Shown: positions 17,242 through 25,200 of the stretch, piece by piece
Layout of the letters: the number at the start of each line of letters is the position of its first letter
How positions within the stretch are numbered: the first letter of the stretch is position 1
From: CAMCXE01 sp046347475
GTDB lineage: Bacteria > Pseudomonadota > Gammaproteobacteria > Pseudomonadales > Cellvibrionaceae
Length of the DNA: 64,000 bases
NCBI GenBank assembly: GCA_046347475.1
Contig: JAXMGD010000003.1
Span: forward strand, 1 to 64,000
Direction: 5' to 3'
Translations under genes and position numbers: made by a program
The notes under the pieces: model-generated
Database searches by the model: none
What the model saw: only the letters and a program-made list of their open reading frames with translations
What the model was told of the DNA's origin: nothing

Positions 17242-17331
17242 ATGTGGCTCGCTATGCTCACACCTTTTTACACAGCGTAGAAACGACTTCGTTTCTCTAT
17301 CAAGCAGGCATGAACATACTAGCTGGGCGGA

Positions 17332-17435
17332 AATAAAGAATACATAGTATTTCAGACCGTCAAAAAGAGGGACCTTTTTGACGAGCCTACAGGGAAGTAT
17401 TTACGGCGTGTCTGAAATGCTATGTATTCTTTATT
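17332..17435 (+). repeat. Dispersed palindromic element, copy 2 (variant arms)
   Basis: The 25-bp arms (17332-17356, 17411-17435) pair fully except for one T-G wobble. The core, including the CGTCAAAAAG/CTTTTTGACG hairpin, is nearly identical to copy 1 at 2571. Against copy 1 the arms differ at six paired positions, and at five of them both arms have changed so that pairing is kept. Confidence 0.9.
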
Positions 17436-17502
17436 GTTGGTTGGGTAGCATATTCTTCTGCTGCGCGCAGCGAAGCTGCCTTACACCTAAAAAAGCCGAG
17501 AA

Positions 17503-18429
17503 TTAATTGGTTAATGTGGTTTTGCTGCGGGCACCAAACACATCGCTGCGGCCTTTTTCACTCACCGCCACAATCGCAGGATGAGTTAATTGTCGCTCCG
17601 TGCTGATCACATACAATTGCTCAGTAACGTCCTTTATTTGCCCTACAGCCTTAACGTCGTACTGCTCTTCAACATGCGCCGCGATGGTGGCAGGCGCTGC
17701 GAATAATCCCGCACCGGCTTGGCCAAACGCTTTCATTAAAGCGCTATCGTCAAATTCGCCGGTAATGCGTGGGTGTACATTGTGTTTTTCAAACCAATGC
17801 TCCAGTTTTGCGCGGGTGGCGGTATCGTCGCCGGGCAATAAAAAAGGTGCATCGTCTAAACATTTTGGAAATGATCCGCGCAGGTTTTTAATTACCGCTT
17901 GGGCACCAAATACCGTTAAACCACTTTCGCCCAATAAATGGGTAAACCCGCGCACATTTAAATTAGTCGGCATAGGCCTATCGGCAATAATCATATCCAG
18001 CCTGTGTACGGATAACTCAGATAAGAGCGGCACCAAGCGGCCCTCGCGGCAAATTAACCGAATAGGCTCGGGTAAAAATAAGGCGGGTTCCAACAGGCGA
18101 TAGGCTACGGATTTGGACACCGAGTCGGCAATCCCCACCACAAAGGGCACGGATTTTTTCTCCCGTTGGTTGTGGATGGCGCCGAGCAATTCATCCCCTA
18201 ACGAAAATATTTCCTCCGCATAGGTGAGCACATGGCGGCCTGCATCGGTAATTTCTAAATTGCGTCCGGCGCGGCGAAATAATTCCACACCCAATACAGA
18301 GGCAAATTCCGTGAGCTGGCCGCTGATGGATTGGGGTGTGAGATGCAATTGCTCGGCGGCTTTAGCGATGCTGCCAGTGCGCGCCACCATCCAAAAATAC
18401 CGCAGGTGTTTGTAATTTAGGTTGTTCAT
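17503..18429 (-). CDS. nhaR: NhaR-type LysR regulator
   Basis: A 308-residue LysR-type protein with the NhaR N-terminus MNNLNYKHLRYFWMVARTGS and helix-turn-helix IAKAAEQLHLTPQSISGQL. E. coli NhaR activates the Na+/H+ antiporter gene nhaA and osmC in response to Na+. Here no antiporter is adjacent; the divergent neighbours are the HPF-like/htpX/TerC stress genes, which may be the regulated set. The frame continues 14 codons upstream, but ATG 18429 has AGGCGG at good spacing and matches the family N-terminus. The NhaR name rests on overall likeness. Confidence 0.85.
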   Translation of the reverse strand: MNNLNYKHLRYFWMVARTGSIAKAAEQLHLTPQSISGQLTEFASVLGVELFRRAGRNLEITDAGRHVLTYAEEIFSLGDELLGAIHNQREKKSVPFVVGIADSVSKSVAYRLLEPALFLPEPIRLICREGRLVPLLSELSVHRLDMIIADRPMPTNLNVRGFTHLLGESGLTVFGAQAVIKNLRGSFPKCLDDAPFLLPGDDTATRAKLEHWFEKHNVHPRITGEFDDSALMKAFGQAGAGLFAAPATIAAHVEEQYDVKAVGQIKDVTEQLYVISTERQLTHPAIVAVSEKGRSDVFGARSKTTLTN

Positions 18430-18559
18430 AGGGCCGCCTTCATGAATCGAAAATTTCGATGCTTCCATCAATTATATTCGATTTGCTGGACGCATTCTAA
18501 TTCACTAGCATCAATTCTGTACCACCCCTTCATTCATTGCAGCTTTAGAGGAAATTCCC

Positions 18560-18925
18560 ATGCGTATTGATATACACACCGGCAAATTTTCATTAACCGA
18601 CAGCCTGCGCAACCATGTAGAGCGCAAGGCGTATTACGCCCTCGGTTGGGCCGAGCCTAGCCTGCACCAGGTAATTGTACGACTGGACGATTTAAACGGC
18701 CCGAATAAAGGCGGCGTGGATAAACTCTGCCGCGTGCAAATTCCTTTGGTGGGCGGCGCCGTGGTGGTGATCGCGGAAGTGCAGGCTGATTTATACAGCG
18801 CAGTGGATAAAGCCATGGAGCGCGCCAACCAGAGTTTAACGCGCAAATTAGAGCGCAAACGCCAACACCACTTTAAACGCTTTACCGCCCCATTAATGGA
18901 TGTGCCTCAAAGCCTTACATCCTAA
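18560..18925 (+). CDS. HPF/RaiA-family ribosome-associated protein
   Basis: A 121-residue protein of the sigma54-modulation/HPF/RaiA fold: a conserved N-terminal strand (MRIDIHTGKFSLTDSLRNHVERK), a central beta region and a long C-terminal helix (QADLYSAVDKAMERANQSLTRKLERKR, shown in parts). Family members bind the 30S decoding centre and block translation in stationary phase or stress. It is a little longer than E. coli HPF (95) and RaiA (113) and diverged, so whether it dimerises ribosomes is unclear. GAGG precedes the ATG. It begins a cluster with htpX (30 bp on) and a TerC gene and diverges from nhaR. Confidence 0.83.
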   Translation: MRIDIHTGKFSLTDSLRNHVERKAYYALGWAEPSLHQVIVRLDDLNGPNKGGVDKLCRVQIPLVGGAVVVIAEVQADLYSAVDKAMERANQSLTRKLERKRQHHFKRFTAPLMDVPQSLTS

Positions 18926-18955
18926 CCCTGCATTCACGACTGAGGAGATATGCGT

Positions 18956-19837
18956 ATGAAACGTATAGTGTTATTTCTAGCTACCAACCTGGCCATTGTT
19001 TTAGTGCTCTCTATTTCTATGCGTCTTTTAGGCGCCGAGCCATTTCTCAATGCCAATGGCCTAAATCTTAACGCTTTATTGTTATTCGCCGCCGTAATGG
19101 GATTTGGCGGTGCGTTTATCTCCCTGGCCATTTCTAAATGGATGGCAAAAAAATCCATGGGTGTGTCCGTGATTGAATCACCGGCCAACCACCAGGAGGC
19201 TTGGTTAATCGACACCGTTGCGCGCTATGCAAAAACCTGCGGAATTGGTATGCCGGAGGTAGGTATTTTTGATTCGCCCGAGGTAAACGCTTTTGCCACG
19301 GGCATGAATAAAAATAACGCGCTAGTTGCTGTGTCGACGGGTTTGTTGCAGCAGATGACGCGGGAGGAAGCGGATGCTGTCATCGGCCATGAAATTGCGC
19401 ACATTGCCAATGGGGATATGGTAACCCTGGCGCTTATTCAAGGCGTGGTCAATACCTTCGTCATGTTCATTGCGCGCATTATTGGCCACCTAGTGGATAA
19501 AATTATTTTCCGCACAGAGCAAGGCACAGGGCCTGCTTTTTTCATCAGCATGATTATTGCGGAATTGGTGCTGGGTGTACTCGCCTCTATTATTGTTATG
19601 TGGTTCTCCCGCCAACGCGAATTTCGTGCGGACGAAGGCGGTGCGCGCTTGGCTGGCCGCGCCAATATGATCGCCGCTTTAGAGCGCTTAAATAGGCTGC
19701 ATCCTGCGCCCCTGCCCGATCGTTTAGCCGCTTTTGGTATTGCAGGTGGTGGCATGGAGGGTTTTAAACGCCTCTTTATGACCCATCCCCCATTAACCGA
19801 GCGTATCGAAGCCCTACGCAATCTGGCGAGGAATTAA
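18956..19837 (+). CDS. htpX: Membrane protease HtpX
   Basis: A 293-residue M48 metalloprotease, the exact length of E. coli HtpX. It removes damaged inner-membrane proteins together with FtsH. Two N-terminal helices are followed by the zinc motif HEIAH (~145-149), two further helices and the downstream Glu region FSRQREFRADEGGARLAGR. Two ATGs lie close together; the one at 18956 has GAGGAG at eight bases and is preferred over 18950, which is too close. The stop is one base before the next ATG, so it is co-translated with the TerC gene. Confidence 0.96.
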   Translation: MKRIVLFLATNLAIVLVLSISMRLLGAEPFLNANGLNLNALLLFAAVMGFGGAFISLAISKWMAKKSMGVSVIESPANHQEAWLIDTVARYAKTCGIGMPEVGIFDSPEVNAFATGMNKNNALVAVSTGLLQQMTREEADAVIGHEIAHIANGDMVTLALIQGVVNTFVMFIARIIGHLVDKIIFRTEQGTGPAFFISMIIAELVLGVLASIIVMWFSRQREFRADEGGARLAGRANMIAALERLNRLHPAPLPDRLAAFGIAGGGMEGFKRLFMTHPPLTERIEALRNLARN

Positions 19838-19838
19838 C

Positions 19839-20813
19839 ATGAGCGAGGCCATTAGCATAGGCAGCCCACTGTTGTGGGCTGGTTTTCTCAGCTTTGTTGT
19901 ATTGATGTTGGCGCTGGATTTATTTGTGTTCGGCGCAGGTAAAGCCCACAAGGTGAGCATTAAAGAAGCCGCCAGTTGGTCGCTGGTGTGGTTCGCCTTG
20001 GCCATCGCGTTTAATGCTGGCTTATGGTGGCATTTAACGGGCACACTGGGTAGTGAGATTGCCGATCGCAAAGCCTTGGAGTTTTTTACCGGTTACCTGA
20101 TTGAAAAATCACTTTCGGTAGATAATGTCTTCGTATTTTTGATGATATTTTCCGCCTTTGCTGTACCGCCTGAATATCAACGCCGAGTGTTAATTTACGG
20201 CGTATTAGGTGCCATCGGCATGCGCATTGTGATGATTTTATTGGGCGCCTGGGTTGTGCAGGAATTTAAATGGGTGCTGTATATATTCGGCGCATTTTTG
20301 CTCTTCACCGGGATCAAAATGCTCATACCCAGCGACGAAACTCCCGACCCCAGCAAAAATTGGCTGGTGCAGTTTGCCCGTAAACACCTGCGCGTAACCG
20401 ATCAGCTGCAGGGTGAAAAATTTAGCATTCGCCAAAATGGTGTGCGCTATTTTACGCCACTGTTTTTAGTGCTGGTTTTAATTGAGGTATCCGACTTGGT
20501 GTTCGCGGTGGATTCTATACCGGCCATTTTTGCCATCACCACAGACCCTTTTATAGTCGCCACCTCAAATATATTTGCTATTTTAGGCCTGCGCGCGCTG
20601 TACTTTTTATTGGCCGATATTGCCGAGCGCTTTCACTTACTTAAATACGGCCTGGCCATAGTGCTGGCATTTATAGGCACCAAAATGCTGATTATGCCTT
20701 GGTTCCACATGCCCGTTGCACTGTCACTGGCCGTAGTGGTGAGTGTTATTGGCTTAAGCGTAGTGGCAAGCCTGTGGGTAACGCGCAAACAACCGCTTAA
20801 TAAACACGCCTAA
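19839..20813 (+). CDS. TerC/Alx-family membrane protein
   Basis: A 324-residue inner-membrane protein with about nine helices and the TerC signatures: FFTGYLIEKSLSVDNVFVFL (~80-100) and LIEVSDLVFAVDSIPAIFAI (~200-220), whose acidic residues bind metal. E. coli Alx (321 residues) exports Mn2+ and responds to alkaline pH. Alx in E. coli is preceded by a pH/Mn riboswitch; here the gene starts one base after htpX, so that control is not expected. A hairpin terminator follows. Confidence 0.92.
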   Translation: MSEAISIGSPLLWAGFLSFVVLMLALDLFVFGAGKAHKVSIKEAASWSLVWFALAIAFNAGLWWHLTGTLGSEIADRKALEFFTGYLIEKSLSVDNVFVFLMIFSAFAVPPEYQRRVLIYGVLGAIGMRIVMILLGAWVVQEFKWVLYIFGAFLLFTGIKMLIPSDETPDPSKNWLVQFARKHLRVTDQLQGEKFSIRQNGVRYFTPLFLVLVLIEVSDLVFAVDSIPAIFAITTDPFIVATSNIFAILGLRALYFLLADIAERFHLLKYGLAIVLAFIGTKMLIMPWFHMPVALSLAVVVSVIGLSVVASLWVTRKQPLNKHA

Positions 20814-20852
20814 TTTAACGGGGTTTTTACCCCGCTTGTACAACCCCCTCTT

Positions 20853-20883
20853 GCCTCCGGTATGACTGCCGGGGGCTTTTTTA
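20853..20883 (+). terminator. Rho-independent terminator after the TerC gene
   Basis: GCCTCCGG pairs with CCGGGGGC (one G-T pair) around an 8-base loop, followed by seven T. It ends the htpX-TerC transcript. A smaller GGGG/CCCC hairpin lies just upstream. Confidence 0.85.
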
Positions 20884-20899
20884 TAGGCAAACCCATTAG

Positions 20900-20957
20900 C
20901 AGCTTGTTGAAATACGTTGGCGGCGACTGTCTGGCAAGGTAGCATTTCAACAAGCTG
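20900..20957. repeat. Palindromic repeat, family 2, complete copy
   Basis: Perfect 14-bp arms CAGCTTGTTGAAAT and ATTTCAACAAGCTG flank a centre containing ACGTTGGCGGCGACTGTCTG. The left arm and centre (20902-20939) match 24780-24817 at 34 of 38 bases. Both copies lie shortly after a stop codon. Confidence 0.75.
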
Positions 20958-21028
20958 TTAGGGCGCCGCCAAGGTATTTTCAACCCGAGGCTAAACGCCC
21001 AACCTAAATAACGGCTCAAAAAGCCCGT

Positions 21029-22210
21029 TTATTTACGCTCATAAAAGGTAATGGAAACACCGCCGTTACCGCCACCAGGGTCAGAACTTAAATACTTATT
21101 ATCGTTTAAGAAGGCGTAGGGGCCATTTTTACGGGCTTCAAATTGTGGAATTAACGCGCCAAAAGCACCGCAGTTGCGCACAATCACGTATTCGCCATCG
21201 GTGCTCGCCAGAGTGTAACGGGCATCCAATTTAGTACTCGAGCCAATTAATTGATAATCCGCACCACCTTGTAAAACGGTGCCTTTAAAACGCCCGCTGA
21301 CACTGCCTCCGGTAATAGGAATTATATTGCGCGTACCGCGTTTACTGGCACCCACCGAAATGGAGGAACCTAGGGTGACGTTTTCCGTAAATACACTGGC
21401 GCCTTTAGTGCCGGTAGAGGTGGCGCATTCCCAGGGTTGATTCGGCACGCCTGCAGGGTCTTTTAATTGCACTTTAGTGCCGTTTAGGCTGACTTGAGAT
21501 ATATCGTAAATGGCTAATTCCACTGTGCCGGTGCGTTCATTCACCGTGCGGGTTCCCGCATATTTACCCTTATTTAACCAGGCATAACTGCTGCTGTTGG
21601 CCACTTCAAAATCGGCAATAAACCGTGTTTGGCTAGTGCCCGACTGCGCAAAACCGCAGGTGCGCAGATAAATCGGCACATTATCCTGGGTGCGCAAAAT
21701 ATCAATTTGTTCGAGCTCCAGGGCATCATTGGCCAACCATAATTCCAGCTCTAAACCGCCAGTTAAAAATGTGCCCTGAATGCGACTGCCGGTAAATTTG
21801 CCGCCGCTCACATCGAATAAACGGCGCTGGCCATATTGGGTTTCGCCCACCTCATGAATACCGCTAATTTGCAGCGTGGCATTCATCACCAGCGTCCCTA
21901 AACTAGGCGCCGGAATTCCCTCCGGCGCGCCGCAGGTCCAAGAGGCATCGGGCACTAATAGTTGCGCCTCATTGGCAATACCTGAGGATGAGCTGGATGA
22001 ACTTGAGGACGAGCTTGACGAGGAGCTTGATGAAGAGCTGGACGAGGAACTGGAGGAAGATGAAGAAGACGAGCTGGATGAAGAGCTTGATGAACTGCTT
22101 GAGCTAGAGGTACCGGCGCCGCCACAACCGGCCAAGGTTACTGTGGCTAATAAGAGTAGTGCGCCTAAAATGGGCGGTTTTTTTCGACTGAATTTATTGT
22201 GAGCAAGCAT
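21029..22210 (-). CDS. Lipoprotein with a 42-serine linker and two DUF3237 domains
   Basis: A 393-residue lipoprotein: signal ending LATVTLAGC (Cys29), then 42 serines in a row (35-76), then two related ~150-residue domains. Each has the DUF3237 pattern: GRxR-like start, 'v-s-G-G-x-f-x-G-x-x-x-G-x-f-L-x-G-G', then a YAWLN or YAFLN motif near the end (YLRTCG / VIVRNCG between them). The function of DUF3237 is unknown. Serine linkers of this kind join modules of secreted enzymes in Cellvibrio relatives, so this is probably surface-exposed. The frame extends 32 codons upstream, but ATG 22210 starts the signal peptide and has AGGTG eight bases before it. Confidence 0.85.
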   Translation of the reverse strand: MLAHNKFSRKKPPILGALLLLATVTLAGCGGAGTSSSSSSSSSSSSSSSSSSSSSSSSSSSSSSSSSSSSSSSSSSGIANEAQLLVPDASWTCGAPEGIPAPSLGTLVMNATLQISGIHEVGETQYGQRRLFDVSGGKFTGSRIQGTFLTGGLELELWLANDALELEQIDILRTQDNVPIYLRTCGFAQSGTSQTRFIADFEVANSSSYAWLNKGKYAGTRTVNERTGTVELAIYDISQVSLNGTKVQLKDPAGVPNQPWECATSTGTKGASVFTENVTLGSSISVGASKRGTRNIIPITGGSVSGRFKGTVLQGGADYQLIGSSTKLDARYTLASTDGEYVIVRNCGAFGALIPQFEARKNGPYAFLNDNKYLSSDPGGGNGGVSITFYERK

Positions 22211-22634
22211 GGCGTTGCACCTAAATTTTAGAGTTGTTATGAAAAGCCGCCCGGTGCAAAACCGGGCGCAGCGCAGGCAGACGCGCCTAAGATCACAAAT
22301 AAGCAAGGGGCAAAACGCTTATGTTGCTTTATCGGATAATATCGAGTAATTGTGAGGAACCTGTGAGGCCGCCCTGCGCTGCCGCGGTAAACGAGAGCTT
22401 CGGCACGTTTTTATTGTGATCACGCTTAGAAACTGCTTAAGAATTTAGGCGACGATGCTCAGCTAGGCCCATGAGGCAAAAAAGTGAATGTGCGTTTGGC
22501 TGCCCCAAGCAAATGGTTTTTTTTGCCACAATCAACTAGCTGCTAGGCCAGAGCGAGCAAGAAAATATTCACAGGCTCTTTAAGATAAAGCGTCCAATTG
22601 CTTTTGGTGTTTGGCCGCTATTTTGGAAATGACC
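22211..22634. other. Divergent intergenic region, no gene seen
   Basis: This 424-bp region separates the DUF3237 lipoprotein (minus) from the sensor kinase (plus) and must hold both promoters. It contains TTGTGATCACG around 22415, a short palindrome too small to assign to CRP. No other feature was recognised. Confidence 0.35.
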
Positions 22635-24110
22635 ATGCGCATTAAATTACTTCACAAACTCCTCGGCATTAATGTCGGCATTATTCTGGTGCTCACATTA
22701 GTGTTTGTAAGCCTCAGTTATGTGGCCAGCAAAAGCATGTACAGCAATGCCTTAAATGGTATTGATCTGGCGGTCATGGAAGATTTAGCGGCAACGCTGA
22801 GCCAGGAGTACGCACAGAAAAATAGCTGGGACGGTTGGATTCAACAGAAATCCGAATGGAATGACACGGTGAATCACAGCTTTTATAAAGTATTTTTTGC
22901 GTTAATGGCCAAAGCAGCGGCCAGCTCATTTAGCAAAGAACAACAGGCGGCCTCCATACCACCAGTGCCGCCGAAATCCACGCCCGCTTGGGACATGCCC
23001 TTTGGCACTTTTTTACAGCGCGCCACCTTATTAGATGCCAACAAACGGGTTTTGATTGCCCCTGAAATTGCCAAACGTGATGTGAATTATCAAGCCATTA
23101 AATTAAACGGCGCGATTATTGGCTGGTTGAGCATAGGCAAAATTGATATGGATATTTTGCCTCTTGCGCAGTATTTCTTTTATCAGCAGCTCAAAGTGGT
23201 CAATTGGTCTATAGCCTTGGGCGGCATTTTAGCGGCCTTATTAAGTTTTATGTTTTCCCGCCATATTACCCGCCCTATTCTTGCGCTCACTCAAGGCGCG
23301 CAGCAAATTGCTCAGCGCAATTTCTCCACCCGCATTGATATTCATTCCAACGATGAACTGCAGGAGCTGGCTGAACGATTTAATACCATTGCCACGGAAT
23401 TGGCACTTTATCACCGCCAGCAAAAGCAGTGGCTTACGGATATTTCCCACGAGCTTAAAACTCCGCTTACGCTTTTGGTGGGGGAAATTTTTGCCATTTG
23501 CGATAATTTAACCCAGTGTGATGAAAACACAGCGCAAAATCTGCAGCACGAAGTGTTGCACATTAAACGCCTGGTGGATGATTTGTATGAGCTGAGCAAG
23601 GGCGAAGAGATCGGCTTACGTATTAACCGCCAAACCCTCGATTTAAAGCCGTTTATTGAACACCTCCTAACGCCGTATAAACCGCTATTTAACGAGCGCT
23701 CCATTCTGTTAGAAGAGGTGTATAACACCGATGAGTGTTTTATTCTCGCCGATGCCGACCGCCTCACCCAGGTAGTGCGCAACCTCTTGGAGAATTGTTT
23801 AAAATATATGAATACCCCCGGCCGTGTGCGCGTGGATCTGAGCGCACAGCCTCACGAGGTAATAATTCGCTTGGATGATTCTGGCCCCGGCGTAAGTGCC
23901 GAGGCCGCCACCCGTATGTTTGATCGCCTCTACCGGGCGGACACCCTTACCGGCCGCAGCGGTAGCGGCGCGGGTTTGGGCCTGGCCATTTGTAAATCCA
24001 TCATCGATGCCCACGGCGGCTCGATAGAAGCAAGCACCAGCAAGCTGGGCGGTTTGGCCATTTGCATCGCGCTTCCCAGCTTCGCAGCTAAGAATGTTAC
24101 CCATGTCTAA
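22635..24110 (+). CDS. BaeS-like sensor histidine kinase
   Basis: A 491-residue membrane histidine kinase: N-terminal helix (~8-35), periplasmic sensor (~36-185), second helix (~190-210), HAMP linker (~210-262), phosphoacceptor helix with DISHELKTPL (His272), and an HATPase domain with N-box (LLENCLKY), DDSGPG and GSGAGLGLAI. The layout resembles BaeS, which senses envelope stress. It overlaps the response regulator by eight bases, so the pair is translated together. The RND efflux genes 420 bp downstream are the likely target, as BaeSR controls mdtABC in E. coli. Of three closely spaced ATGs, 22635 is preferred (GGA eight bases upstream; basic N-terminus before the helix). Confidence 0.9.
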   Translation: MRIKLLHKLLGINVGIILVLTLVFVSLSYVASKSMYSNALNGIDLAVMEDLAATLSQEYAQKNSWDGWIQQKSEWNDTVNHSFYKVFFALMAKAAASSFSKEQQAASIPPVPPKSTPAWDMPFGTFLQRATLLDANKRVLIAPEIAKRDVNYQAIKLNGAIIGWLSIGKIDMDILPLAQYFFYQQLKVVNWSIALGGILAALLSFMFSRHITRPILALTQGAQQIAQRNFSTRIDIHSNDELQELAERFNTIATELALYHRQQKQWLTDISHELKTPLTLLVGEIFAICDNLTQCDENTAQNLQHEVLHIKRLVDDLYELSKGEEIGLRINRQTLDLKPFIEHLLTPYKPLFNERSILLEEVYNTDECFILADADRLTQVVRNLLENCLKYMNTPGRVRVDLSAQPHEVIIRLDDSGPGVSAEAATRMFDRLYRADTLTGRSGSGAGLGLAICKSIIDAHGGSIEASTSKLGGLAICIALPSFAAKNVTHV

Positions 24111-24777
24111 AACAATTTTAGTGGCAGAAGACGACACCAAAATTGCCGATCTTATCTGCAAGTATTTAACCCTGGAGGATTTTCAGGTGGCCCCGGCGCG
24201 TACAGGCCGCGAAGCCTTAGCGGTATTTAATGCCCGCGCACCGGATTTAATTATTTTGGATGTTATGTTGCCGGAATTAACCGGCACACAGGTGTGCGAA
24301 CATATTCGCGCCCAATCAAACGTGCCGATTATTATGATTAGCGCACTGGCCGATGATCATGACCGCCTGGAGGGATTTGCCCACGGCACCGATGATTATG
24401 TGTGTAAACCATTTAATCCGCGCGAATTAGTGGCCAGAGTAAAAGCCATTTTACGCCGCACCGGGCAGCAGGGCGCCGACATAAACACGCTCAGTCACGG
24501 GCCGATTTGTGTGTATCCAGAGGAGCAGCGGGTAACCGTGGCGGGCGAGACGGTGGTATTAACGCAAATAGAATTTAATATGCTGGTGTTATTAATCACC
24601 AGCCCCAGCAAAGTATTTTCCCGTGAGAGTTTATTGGATAAAAGCCATAAACATTACGCAGAGTTTGATGCCCGCTCGGTGGATTTTCATATTAAAAATC
24701 TGCGCCGTAAAATTAATAACCAGCCGGATATTCAATACATTAAATCTGTGTATGGGGCCGGTTATAAACTTATTTAA
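24103..24777 (+). CDS. BaeR-like OmpR-family response regulator
   Basis: A 224-residue response regulator. The receiver domain has acidic pair EDD (9-11), phosphoacceptor Asp53 in IILDVMLPELTG, and K in VCKPFNPRELVARVKAILRR; the C-terminal winged helix follows (SVDFHIKNLRRKI, YIKSVYGAGYKL). It is closest in pattern to BaeR (DDYxCKPxxPRELVARVK). Start ATG 24103 lies inside the kinase stop (ATGTCTAA); an ATG three codons upstream is also open. It probably activates the RND efflux operon that follows. A family-2 repeat begins three bases after the stop. Confidence 0.92.
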   Translation: MSKTILVAEDDTKIADLICKYLTLEDFQVAPARTGREALAVFNARAPDLIILDVMLPELTGTQVCEHIRAQSNVPIIMISALADDHDRLEGFAHGTDDYVCKPFNPRELVARVKAILRRTGQQGADINTLSHGPICVYPEEQRVTVAGETVVLTQIEFNMLVLLITSPSKVFSRESLLDKSHKHYAEFDARSVDFHIKNLRRKINNQPDIQYIKSVYGAGYKLI

Positions 24778-24779
24778 CC

Positions 24780-24817
24780 GCTTGTTGCAATACGTTAGCG
24801 GCGACGGTCTGACAAGG
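24780..24817. repeat. Family 2 repeat, partial copy
   Basis: Begins GCTTGTTGCAATACGTTAGC and continues GGCGACGGTCTGACAAGG, matching 20902-20939 at 34 of 38 bases. The closing palindromic arm of the complete copy is absent here, so it is either truncated or shares only its left half. Confidence 0.65.
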
Positions 24818-25200
24818 GAATTTTGGCGAAAAAAACGGACGACTGCATGGATGGGAAAGTAGAATTTCATCGGGAATGAAATCGAGAACGATGCAGGAGC
24901 CATTGCCGAGTTTACACGTAATAAATGAGCATTTTTGCCCCATGCACCGGCGCCAGCGCGCGTGAGGTAATTGTTCCGAGCTTTCCTAAAGCGTCTGAAG
25001 GCGCTACCCAAAAAGGCGCCAAACCCGCCTCGCCCTCCCAAGATCCCCTTCACCTGTTTGGCAATTTCGCACAGGTATGGGCCGCAAAAAGTAAATTTCC
25101 GCCCCCTGGCTAAAGGGGTAAACTGCACCGGTTTTTCCCCAGCCTGGGGCCAGCCTCTCAAGGGCCCCGCGTTGATTGCTGACAATTACTAGGAACTGCT
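24818..25200. other. Intergenic region before the efflux operon
   Basis: No gene is supported. The left part carries short inverted motifs (GAATTTCATCGGGAATGAAATC at about 24862 can pair TTTCATcGGGAATGAAA) and GCATGGATG / GATGCAGG, which may be repeat debris. The promoter of the adaptor gene should be in the right part. Confidence 0.3.

Noticed and set aside
21876..22202. Plus-strand frame coding a Glu/Asp/Leu-rich protein
   Set aside because: It is the antisense of the serine tract; the acidic repeats are a by-product of serine codons read backwards.
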